From Actinomycetes bacterium (GTDB lineage: Bacteria; Actinomycetota; Acidimicrobiia; Acidimicrobiales; Bog-793), in assembly GCA_021785095.1 (NCBI GenBank), contig JAJYGM010000085.1:1-9095 (forward strand): a stretch of 9,095 nucleotides of DNA, read 5' to 3'. Of this stretch, positions 1-5,749 are shown piece after piece. The notes under the pieces were generated by a model, which was not told where the DNA came from, ran no database searches, and saw only the letters and a list, made by a program, of their open reading frames with translations. Numbering within the stretch: position 1 is the stretch's first letter; each line of letters opens with the position of its first letter. A program made the position numbers and the translations under genes.

Positions 1-48
1 GCGGGACCGCCGCCTCGGCGAACCGGCGAGCGTGGTACTCCAGGCGGC
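1..48. other. Unassigned window edge
   Basis: These 48 bases lie beyond the stop codon of the HAD gene. One minus-strand frame is open to the window edge and begins with residues like SRLEYHARRFAEAAVP, which could be the start or middle of a further minus-strand gene. No start codon for it is visible and the stretch is too short to identify. Confidence 0.3.
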
Positions 49-735
49 TCAGCTGGCGAGGACGGTGGCGACGGCGTGCTCCTCGCCGAGGTCCCCGAAG
101 ACGGCGTCCGGACGGAGCGCCGCCAGCTCGGCCCAGCGCGTGTTGCCCGTCGCCACGAGCAGGCAGCGCGCCCCGGCGCTGCGTGCCGCCGCGAGGTCGT
201 TCGGGGTGTCGCCGACCACCCAGACGGCCCCGGCGGGCGGAGCCGAGCCGTCCCGGCGGAGCCGAGCCGCCAGGGCGAGCGGGACCAGGGCACGGCGGTC
301 GACGTGGTGGTCACCGAAGGCGCCGACCTCGAGGTCCAGCCAGCGGTCGAGCCCGAAGCAGCGGAGCTTCACGGCCGCGTTCGCTGCGAGGTTGCCCGTG
401 CAGACGCTCTGGGCAACCCCGGCTCGGGCGAGGCGTTCGAGCACGGCCTCCACGCCAGGCAGCACCCGCGAGCGGCCGCGCAGCTCCGGGGCGGCGCCTC
501 GGACGGCTTCGGCGAGCGCAGCGAGCACCTGCTCCACGAGCGCCGTGTCGCCCGTGGCGCCGAGGGCCGCGAGCCACTCGGTCGCGATCTGGCGGTCGGT
601 CTTGCCGGCCATCGCGGGCCGTCCCGGCGGGAGCGGCCCGACGACCGCCCGCATCGCCGCTGCGAAGAGCTCGACGCCGAAGCCGTAGCTGCGGAGGAGG
701 GTGCCGTCGATGTCCCAGAGGACGAGCCGGTCCAC
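49..735 (-). CDS. HAD-superfamily phosphatase (phosphoglycolate phosphatase-like)
   Basis: This 228-residue protein is predicted to be a cytosolic, Mg-dependent phosphomonoesterase of the haloacid dehalogenase superfamily, close to Gph/PGP-like and pyrophosphatase PpaX-like members. All four HAD motifs are visible: the nucleophile motif DIDGTL (Asp8, Asp10), motif II Thr113 in CTGN, motif III Lys123, and motif IV GDTPND (Asp176, Asp180). Residues about 17-85 form a helical C1-type cap. Length is normal for the family. The start is a GTG at 733-735, chosen because the nucleophile motif follows within ten residues, as is usual, and because no good Shine-Dalgarno but a well-placed -10 box precedes it. 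It is divergent from thrS across 65 bp. The substrate cannot be read from sequence; the family is promiscuous. The family call is firm, the specific function is not. Confidence 0.9.
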   Translation of the reverse strand: MDRLVLWDIDGTLLRSYGFGVELFAAAMRAVVGPLPPGRPAMAGKTDRQIATEWLAALGATGDTALVEQVLAALAEAVRGAAPELRGRSRVLPGVEAVLERLARAGVAQSVCTGNLAANAAVKLRCFGLDRWLDLEVGAFGDHHVDRRALVPLALAARLRRDGSAPPAGAVWVVGDTPNDLAAARSAGARCLLVATGNTRWAELAALRPDAVFGDLGEEHAVATVLAS

Positions 736-741
736 GGCGTG

Positions 742-747
742 ACCCTA
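742..747 (-). promoter_or_regulatory. Candidate -10 box for a leaderless HAD transcript
   Basis: On the minus strand TAGGGT, which fits the actinobacterial TANNNT -10 pattern, ends 6 nt before the GTG start at 735. This spacing would put the transcription start on the start codon, which suits the lack of a Shine-Dalgarno sequence. No convincing -35 hexamer is seen. Confidence 0.45.
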
Positions 748-787
748 ACGGCCTCGGTCCACCGGGCGCGGCCGCGATGGGCACCGG

Positions 788-793
788 TAGCCT
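788..793 (+). promoter_or_regulatory. Candidate -10 box for a leaderless thrS transcript
   Basis: TAGCCT fits TANNNT and ends 7 nt before the thrS ATG at 801, so transcription would begin at or next to the start codon. There is no Shine-Dalgarno sequence before this ATG. If correct, it leaves no room for a T-box or translational operator and favours 801 over the in-frame ATG at 777. No clear -35 element is present. Confidence 0.45.
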
Positions 794-800
794 GCCCCGC

Positions 801-2855
801 ATGCACCCCCACGACGTCGACCTGGCGCTGACCGACGGCAGCTCCGTCCGGCTACCGGCGGGCGCGACGGGAGAGGAGCTCGCTGCGGCGCTCGGAGTGG
901 ACGACGCCGTGGCGGTCCGATCCGGGGGGACACTCGTCGACCTCCAGGTGCCACTCCCCGAGACCGGGCCCGTGGAGCTGGTGCGGGCCGGCGAGCCGGA
1001 CGGGCGTAGCGTGCTCAGGCACTCGACGGCACACGTCCTCGCGCAGGCGGTGCTCGATCTCTGGCCCGGGGCGAGCTTCGCGATCGGGCCGCCCATCGAG
1101 GACGGCTTCTACTACGACTTCCTCCTACCGGGCGGTGCGCACTTCCGCGAGGAGGACCTCTCGCGCATCGAGGCGCGCATGCGCGAGATCGTCGGCGAGG
1201 CGCAGCCCTTCGAACGAGCGGAGCTCTCGATCGAGGAGGGGCTCGAGCTGTTCGAGGCGCAACCCTTCAAGCGCGAGATCATCGAGGGTGTCGCGGCCGG
1301 GCCGGGCGCGTCGGACGCCGCGCTCGAGGCCGAGGGGGTCGAGGGACAGCGGGTCAGCGTCTACCGCAACGGCCCCGGCTTCGTCGACCTGTGCCGGGGA
1401 CCGCACGTCCCGTCGACGGCTCGGCTCGGCTCGTTCCGCCTGCTCCGCACGGCCGGTGCCTACTGGCGGGGCGACGAGCGGCGCGACCAGCTCCAGCGCA
1501 TCTACGGAACTGCCTGGGAGAGCGAGGAGGCGCTCGCCGCCCACCTCGAGCGCCTCGCCGAGGCGGAGCGGCGCGACCATCGCCGGATCGGTCGGGAGCT
1601 CGACCTGTTCTCCTTCCCGCCCGAGCTCGGCCCGGGGCTGCCCGTCTACCACCCGAAGGGCGCGCGGATCCGCTACGAGATGGAGGAGTTCGCGCGCCGG
1701 CACCACCTGGAGGCCGGTTACGAACTGGTGGCGACGCCCCACGCCGCCCGATCGAGCCTGTTCGAGACCTCGGGACACCTCGGCTGGTACGCGGAGAGCA
1801 TGTTCCCCGGCATGGAGGTGGAGGGGGTGAGCTACCACCTCAAGCCCATGAACTGCCCGATGCACGTCCTGGTCTACCGCTCCCGTGCCCGCTCCTATCG
1901 CGAGCTGCCCCTCCGGCTCTTCGAGCTCGGCACGGTCTACCGCTTCGAGCGCTCGGGGGTCCTGCACGGGCTCACCCGGGTCCGCGGCTTCACCCAGGAC
2001 GACGCGCACATCTTCTGCGCGCCGGGCCAGCTCGGGGCGGAGCTCGCGGCGCTGCTCGGCTTCGTCCTCGCGATGCTCGGGGCCTTCGGGCTCGGTGAGT
2101 TCGAGGCGGAGCTCGCGACGCGCCCCGAGAAGTCCGTGGGCGACCCGGCGGACTGGGCGGCCGCCGAGGCGGCGCTGCGCCACGCCCTGGACGTCACCGG
2201 GCTCCCGTACCGCATCGCAGCGGGCGAGGGCGCGTTCTACGCGCCGAAGATCGACCTCCACCTCCGCGACGCGATCGGCCGCCGCTGGCAGGTCTCGACG
2301 CTGCAGGTCGATCTCCAACTGCCCCAGCTGTTCGACCTCGACTTCACGGGCGAGGACAACGGGCGCCACCGTCCGTACATGATCCACCGGGCGCTGTTCG
2401 GCTCCGTCGACCGCTTCCTCGCGATCCTCCTGGAGCACTACGAGGGCGCGCTGCCGTGCTGGCTCTCCCCGGTCCAAGCCGCGGTGCTGCCGGTCGGGGC
2501 TGCCCACGAGGCCTACGCCACGGACGTCGCTGCCACGCTCGCTGCGCGGGGCGTTCGTGCCGAGGTGCGCGCGGCGAGCGAGAGCCTCGGTGCCCGAATC
2601 CGCGACGCGAAGCTCGCGAAGATCCCCTGGATCCTCGTCGTCGGGGCGGAGGACGTCGCCGGGGGCAGCGTCGGGGTCAACGCACGGGGCGGCGCTCGTC
2701 CGGAACGGGGCGTCGCGCTCTCCGAGGCCGCTGACCGGATCGCTGCCGACGCGACACCCCCGCCCCTCCTCCCGCCGGAGCCAGCGCCAGGGCCAGCGGG
2801 CCGAGCTCCACGAACGGGGGCCCCAGCTCCCCGAGCGGGAGACGGAGCGGGCTGA
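801..2855 (+). CDS. thrS: Threonyl-tRNA synthetase
   Basis: This class II synthetase charges tRNA-Thr with threonine and edits mischarged serine. The 684 residues show the full architecture. A TGS domain spans about 1-65. The editing (SAD) domain carries H74-x3-H78 and C198-x3-H202. The catalytic core has zinc ligands Cys352, His403 and His529, spaced 51 and 126 residues apart exactly as I recall for E. coli ThrRS (C334, H385, H511). Motif 2 Arg381 and motif 3 Arg538 are also in place. The anticodon-binding domain runs from about 555 to 650. The frame stays open upstream to an ATG at 183, but residues before 801 are Arg/Pro-rich shadow of the opposite HAD gene. The start at 801 puts the TGS strand at the N-terminus, and an in-frame ATG at 777 is a weaker alternative. 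Residues 651-684 are a Pro/Ala-rich tail beyond the usual end. The stop overlaps the next ATG as TGATG, so the two genes are probably coupled. Confidence 0.98.
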   Translation: MHPHDVDLALTDGSSVRLPAGATGEELAAALGVDDAVAVRSGGTLVDLQVPLPETGPVELVRAGEPDGRSVLRHSTAHVLAQAVLDLWPGASFAIGPPIEDGFYYDFLLPGGAHFREEDLSRIEARMREIVGEAQPFERAELSIEEGLELFEAQPFKREIIEGVAAGPGASDAALEAEGVEGQRVSVYRNGPGFVDLCRGPHVPSTARLGSFRLLRTAGAYWRGDERRDQLQRIYGTAWESEEALAAHLERLAEAERRDHRRIGRELDLFSFPPELGPGLPVYHPKGARIRYEMEEFARRHHLEAGYELVATPHAARSSLFETSGHLGWYAESMFPGMEVEGVSYHLKPMNCPMHVLVYRSRARSYRELPLRLFELGTVYRFERSGVLHGLTRVRGFTQDDAHIFCAPGQLGAELAALLGFVLAMLGAFGLGEFEAELATRPEKSVGDPADWAAAEAALRHALDVTGLPYRIAAGEGAFYAPKIDLHLRDAIGRRWQVSTLQVDLQLPQLFDLDFTGEDNGRHRPYMIHRALFGSVDRFLAILLEHYEGALPCWLSPVQAAVLPVGAAHEAYATDVAATLAARGVRAEVRAASESLGARIRDAKLAKIPWILVVGAEDVAGGSVGVNARGGARPERGVALSEAADRIAADATPPPLLPPEPAPGPAGRAPRTGAPAPRAGDGAG

Positions 2856-3505
2856 TGGGACTCGGGCGTCTCTGGGCGGGTTGGCGGATGCCCTACGTGG
2901 ACGGGAGTGCCGCCGCGCCCCGAGCTGCGCCGGGCGCGGGAGGGCCGGCCGGGACGGAGGGCGAGCGCGACGACGCGGACGCCCAGCTGGGCGCGGGACG
3001 AGCGCAGGAGGAGCAGGGCAGGGCGAGTGCGGAGGGATGCGTCTTCTGCGGGATCCTCGCGTCCGGAGAGCCCGACGAGACGACGGCGGTGCTCTGGCGA
3101 GGTCGCTGGACCGTCTCGCTGCTCAACGCCTACCCCTACGCCTCGGGCCACGTCCTCGTGCTGCCACGCCGCCACGTCGCACGCCTGGCGGACCTGACGG
3201 GGGAGGAGTCGGCCGAGCTCTGGGAGGGGCTCCGCTCTGCCGTCGGCGCGCTCGAGGCCGCCTACGGGCCCGACGGGGTGAACGTGGGTGCCAACCTCGG
3301 GGCGGCAGCGGGCGCCGGCGTCCCGGGGCATCTCCACCTCCACGCGCTGCCCCGCTGGGTCGGCGATACGAGCTTCATGACGACCGTGGCCGAGGCTCGC
3401 GTCCTCCCCGAGGCGCTCTCGGCGAGCTGGGCTCGGCTCCGGGCAGCGTGGACGGCGGCGCCGGTCCCTCCCGTGGCGCCGCCAGCGGGGCGAAGCGGTC
3501 TGTGA
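2855..3505 (+). CDS. HIT-family protein, probable diadenosine tetraphosphate (Ap4A) phosphorylase/hydrolase
   Basis: This 216-residue cytosolic protein is a histidine-triad nucleotide-binding protein. The triad is H159-L-H161-L-H163, followed by PRW (Trp168), with the phosphate-binding GANLGAAAG segment at 145-153. Its closest remembered relative is mycobacterial Rv2613c, an Ap4A phosphorylase also located next to thrS. The N-terminal residues LGRLWAGWRMPYV align with LQRLWTPYRMNYL there, which supports the start at 2855 inside the TGATG overlap. Differences are visible. Residues about 17-60 are a low-complexity Gly/Ala/Glu/Arg linker. A CxxC pair (Cys62, Cys65) precedes the HIT fold, as in zinc-binding HIT proteins. 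The loop positions that I recall as Gly146 and Ser147 in Rv2613c are Ala and Gly here. Hydrolase or nucleotidylyl-transferase activity is therefore not excluded. The last 131 bp overlap the opposing Nudix-type gene. Confidence 0.88.
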   Translation: MGLGRLWAGWRMPYVDGSAAAPRAAPGAGGPAGTEGERDDADAQLGAGRAQEEQGRASAEGCVFCGILASGEPDETTAVLWRGRWTVSLLNAYPYASGHVLVLPRRHVARLADLTGEESAELWEGLRSAVGALEAAYGPDGVNVGANLGAAAGAGVPGHLHLHALPRWVGDTSFMTTVAEARVLPEALSASWARLRAAWTAAPVPPVAPPAGRSGL

Positions 3506-4211
3506 CGCGCAGGCGCCGCTCTCGGAAGCGGTAGGTCGCGGCCGGGCGCCCCCCGGCGCGTCCCGGGGGTCGGTGGGCGCCGGCCGGCTCGAGCAGCCCG
3601 CGCCGCAGGAGCACCCGCTGGAGGTTCGTGGGCGTGACGTCGTGGCCGAGTGCCGCTGCGTACACCTCGGCGAGCTCCGAGATCGTGAAGCTGGCCGGCG
3701 CGAGGGCGAAGCCGACGTTCGTCCCGGAGAGCTCGCCGCGCAGCCGCCGGACTGCGGAGTGCACGAGCTGCAAGTGGTCGAAGGCCATCGCCGGCGGCGC
3801 GATCGCCGGGTGCCAGGCGGTGTCGGTTGGGAGGAGCGGGTCCTGGTCGACCGGCACCAAGCCGACGAACGCCGTCGCGAGCACCCGCTCGTCCTGGCGG
3901 CGGGCCGGATCGGAGAGGGTCTCCAGCTGCTCGAGGTGCGCCACCTCGCGGACATCGACCTTGGCCGCGAGGTGGCGGCGAAGAGACTCCTCGAGCGTCT
4001 CGCCCGCGGCCAGCCATCCTCCCGGTAGCGCCCACGCCCCGGCGAAGGGTGGGAGCGCGCGCTGCCAGAGGAGGGCCTGCAGCGTCCCCCCCCGGACCTG
4101 GAACACGACCGCGAGGACCTCGTGGCGGACCGGTGCCACCGCCGCCGGTTCGGCGCGATGTCGGCGCACGTCGACCGTGCTAGGTTTGCGCCTCATAGTT
4201 TCGAACTCCAT
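3375..4211 (-). CDS. NrtR-like Nudix-winged-helix transcriptional regulator
   Basis: This 278-residue protein has a Nudix domain (about 30-155) followed by a winged-helix DNA-binding domain (about 168-237: FTISELAEVYAAALG, then LQRVLLRRGLLEP and RPAATYRFR). This is the layout of NrtR, the ADP-ribose-sensing repressor of NAD-synthesis and salvage genes. The Nudix box is degenerate. Gly65 and Glu71 are kept, but the REUXEE core reads RHLAAK, so the metal-binding glutamates at 80, 83 and 84 are His, Ala and Lys. That fits a sensor rather than a hydrolase. The start at 4211 is chosen because a strong Shine-Dalgarno lies 8 nt before it; the frame continues to 4361 but would run into the permease gene. 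Residues about 238-278 are a Pro/Arg-rich tail lying antisense to the HIT gene. Its divergent neighbour is an NCS1 permease, the likely target along with itself. Target pathway and ligand are inferred. Confidence 0.83.
   Translation of the reverse strand: MEFETMRRKPSTVDVRRHRAEPAAVAPVRHEVLAVVFQVRGGTLQALLWQRALPPFAGAWALPGGWLAAGETLEESLRRHLAAKVDVREVAHLEQLETLSDPARRQDERVLATAFVGLVPVDQDPLLPTDTAWHPAIAPPAMAFDHLQLVHSAVRRLRGELSGTNVGFALAPASFTISELAEVYAAALGHDVTPTNLQRVLLRRGLLEPAGAHRPPGRAGGRPAATYRFRERRLRVTDRFAPLAAPREGPAPPSTLPGAEPSSPRAPRGGREPRPRSS
4171..4199 (+). promoter_or_regulatory. Candidate sigma70-type promoter for the NCS1 permease
   Basis: TCGACC (4171-4176) and CATAGT (4194-4199) match the -35 and -10 consensus at four of six positions each and are separated by 17 nt. 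Transcription would start near 4206, giving a leader of about 65 nt. The -10 lies within the dyad at 4182-4222. This is one of the few A+T-rich spots in the area, but the match is modest. Confidence 0.35.
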
Positions 4212-4222
4212 GGCAGAAACCT
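4182..4222. promoter_or_regulatory. 41-bp nested dyad, candidate operator of the NrtR-like regulator
   Basis: Three pairs of arms share one centre at base 4202: AGGTTT (4182-4187) with AAACCT (4217-4222), GCC (4190-4192) with GGC (4212-4214), and AGTT (4197-4200) with AACT (4204-4207). Thirteen of 20 symmetric positions are complementary, where about five are expected by chance. The element is roughly half A+T in a sequence that is otherwise about three-quarters G+C. It covers the start codon (4209-4211) and part of the Shine-Dalgarno of the regulator gene, and the candidate -10 of the permease. A bound dimer or tetramer could therefore control both genes. Protein binding is inference. Confidence 0.5.
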
Positions 4223-4226
4223 CTCC
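4220..4226 (-). promoter_or_regulatory. Shine-Dalgarno site of the NrtR-like gene
   Basis: On the minus strand GGAGAGG ends 8 nt before the ATG at 4211. It fixes the start here rather than at the more upstream in-frame start (4361). It partly overlaps the outer arm of the dyad centred at 4202. Confidence 0.6.
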
Positions 4227-4251
4227 GGCCGCGTGGACTCTCGGCGGCTCG

Positions 4252-4257
4252 ACCCTA
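4252..4257 (-). promoter_or_regulatory. Candidate -10 box for the NrtR-like gene
   Basis: On the minus strand TAGGGT fits TANNNT and is identical to the -10 candidate of the HAD gene. Transcription would begin near 4245, leaving a leader of about 34 nt that contains the Shine-Dalgarno site. The box lies in the 59-bp gap between the divergent genes. No clear -35 is seen. Confidence 0.35.
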
Positions 4258-4259
4258 GT

Positions 4260-4266
4260 GAAGGAG
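4260..4266 (+). promoter_or_regulatory. Shine-Dalgarno site of the NCS1 permease
   Basis: GAAGGAG ends 4 nt before the ATG at 4271. The spacing is short but the match is strong, and it supports the 4271 start even though the first 45 residues are not conserved-looking. Confidence 0.5.
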
Positions 4267-4270
4267 TGCC

Positions 4271-5749
4271 ATGCCTGATGGCAGAGCGGCGCGCGCGGCG
4301 AGCGGCATCGGGGCCGGAACGGCGGACGCGCCCTCCCGGCCGGGCGGGCGCTCGCGGCCACGGCCCCTGGTCAGCGAGGTGCGCGGGGTCTCGCCGGTCC
4401 CGCCCGAGGAGCGCCACGGGCGGGCCTGGTCCCAGTTCACCCTCTGGTTCGGCGCGAACCTGACCATCGCGGACCTGGCCCTCGGGTTCCTGCCGGTCTC
4501 GCTCGGGGTTCCCTGGCGCGTCACCGTCGCAGCACTCTTGGTCGGCAACCTGCTCGGCAGCGTCGCGGTGGGCGCCTTGGCCACCCTCGGCCCCCCGTCC
4601 GGACTGCCGCAGCTCGTGCTCGGGCGACGAGTCTTCGGCCGGGTCGGCGGCGCACTTCCCGCGGCGCTCAACTACCTGAGCACGCTCGGGTGGTACGTGG
4701 TCAACACGATCCTGGGTGCCTTCGCGGTGCGGGTCCTCGCACCGGGAGTGCCGTTCTTCGCGGCAGTCACCGGGCTCGTGGTCGTCCAGAGCGTGCTCGC
4801 CCTGTTCGGCCACGACCTCATCCACGCCTTCGAGCGCGGGGCAGCAGCCCTCCTCGGGCTTTCGTTCCTCGTGGCGACGGGGGTGGTGCTCGCGCACTCC
4901 GGGCGCCTCGCGGCACTGCCGGCCGCCCACGGCGTGCCCTGGGGTGCGGCGGGGATCGTCTTCGCCGCGGCGTTCTCCTACGTTGCGAGCTGGGCGCCCT
5001 ACGCGGCCGACTACAGCCGCTACCTCCCGGCCGAGACGAGCCCACGAGCGGTGCTGGCGGGCGCCGCCGCAGGGAACTTCGTCGCGTCGGTCTGGCTCGA
5101 ACTGCTCGGCGCAGGCGTCGCCGTGCTCGCCGGCTCCTCGACGAACCCGATCGTCGGTCTCCACCGTGCCCTCGGGGCGTTCGGCGGTCTCGCGACGCTC
5201 GCCGTGGCGATCGGCGCCGTCGCGGCAAACGCACTGAACGCGTACTCGAACGGCCTCGCAGCGGGGGCGCTCGGCCTGCCCATCGGACGGCGCAGCCTGG
5301 TCGGCGCCGCCGCGGTCCTCGGGCTCGCGGGGACACTGGCCGGGGCAGGTGGCTTCGAGGCGCGCTACGAGGACTTCCTGCTCTCGCTCGGGTACTGGGT
5401 CACGCCGTGGCTCGGCGTCGCGACCGTCCATGCCTGGCACAGCTCCCGTGGGAGGCACGGGCGCGCGCCGAGCGGCTCCGGGACCCCCCGGCGCGTCGAC
5501 ATCGCCCTGGTCGCGACCTTCGTCCTCGCCGGGATTGCCTCGATCCCGTTCATGGACGGCCCCTACTACGAGGGGCCGGTTGCGCGGCTCCTCGGCGGCG
5601 CAGACCTGAGCTACTTCGTCGCCTTCACGTTGGCGGCCCTTGCGACGGCCGTGATCCTCGCCCGGCGCGCCCGGGGGCGCGTGGGTACCGCTCAGCCGCT
5701 CGAACGTGCCGGGAGCCGACTCGCGAGGTGGGAGGGGACGACCTCGTAG
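4271..5749 (+). CDS. NCS1-family permease (cytosine/purine, HMP/thiamine or NAD-precursor type)
   Basis: This 492-residue integral membrane protein is a nucleobase:cation symporter-1 homologue, predicted to import a small heterocycle with H+ or Na+. About twelve hydrophobic segments are visible between residues 55 and 465. Family hallmarks are the WSQFTLWFGANL entry helix (53-64), the GPPSGLPQLVLGRRVFG loop (107-123), WAPYAADYSRYLP (241-253) and ANALNAYSNGLAAGAL (319-334). Residues 1-45 are a Gly/Arg/Pro-rich cytoplasmic extension and the C-terminal 25 residues are hydrophilic. Length is normal. The gene is divergent from the NrtR-like regulator across 59 bp, so that protein probably controls it. 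Known NCS1 substrates include cytosine, purines, hydantoins, allantoin, thiamine or HMP, pyridoxine and, in yeast Nrt1, nicotinamide riboside. The last fits an NAD-sensing regulator, but substrate is inference. The last 58 bp overlap the opposing EF-G-like gene. Confidence 0.92.
   Translation: MPDGRAARAASGIGAGTADAPSRPGGRSRPRPLVSEVRGVSPVPPEERHGRAWSQFTLWFGANLTIADLALGFLPVSLGVPWRVTVAALLVGNLLGSVAVGALATLGPPSGLPQLVLGRRVFGRVGGALPAALNYLSTLGWYVVNTILGAFAVRVLAPGVPFFAAVTGLVVVQSVLALFGHDLIHAFERGAAALLGLSFLVATGVVLAHSGRLAALPAAHGVPWGAAGIVFAAAFSYVASWAPYAADYSRYLPAETSPRAVLAGAAAGNFVASVWLELLGAGVAVLAGSSTNPIVGLHRALGAFGGLATLAVAIGAVAANALNAYSNGLAAGALGLPIGRRSLVGAAAVLGLAGTLAGAGGFEARYEDFLLSLGYWVTPWLGVATVHAWHSSRGRHGRAPSGSGTPRRVDIALVATFVLAGIASIPFMDGPYYEGPVARLLGGADLSYFVAFTLAALATAVILARRARGRVGTAQPLERAGSRLARWEGTTS
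5666..5681 (-). terminator. GC hairpin just past the EF-G-like stop codon, possible terminator
   Basis: CGCGCCC and GGGCGCG form a perfect inverted repeat with GG between, realistically a 6-bp stem with a 4-nt loop. It begins 10 nt beyond the EF-G-like stop codon on the minus strand. No U-tract follows, and it lies inside the permease coding region, so it may simply be GC-rich coding sequence. Confidence 0.25.

Noticed and set aside
183..800. N-terminal extension of the thrS frame back to an ATG at 183
   Set aside because: The extra 206 residues are Arg/Pro/Gly-rich, lie antisense to the well-supported HAD gene, and have no place in ThrRS architecture, whose TGS domain begins right at 801.
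736..800. T-box or other leader control of thrS
   Set aside because: The gap is only 65 bp, the start looks leaderless, and no T-box features or terminator stem are present.
1125..2507. 460-residue minus-strand open frame
   Set aside because: Shadow frame inside thrS, with skewed Glu/Arg/Val content and no recognisable domain; every ThrRS motif is on the plus strand.
3546..3559. GCGCC/GGCGC palindrome as a terminator for the HIT gene
   Set aside because: The stem is only 5 bp, there is no T-tract, and it lies in the coding core of the Nudix-type gene; such palindromes are frequent at this GC content.
2513..3955. 480-residue minus-strand open frame
   Set aside because: It spans the antisense of thrS, the HIT gene and another frame of the Nudix-type gene; Ser/Arg/Pro-rich with no motif.
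3375..4211. Calling the Nudix-type gene an ADP-ribose pyrophosphatase
   Set aside because: The catalytic glutamates of the Nudix box are replaced and a winged helix follows, so a regulator fits better than an active hydrolase.
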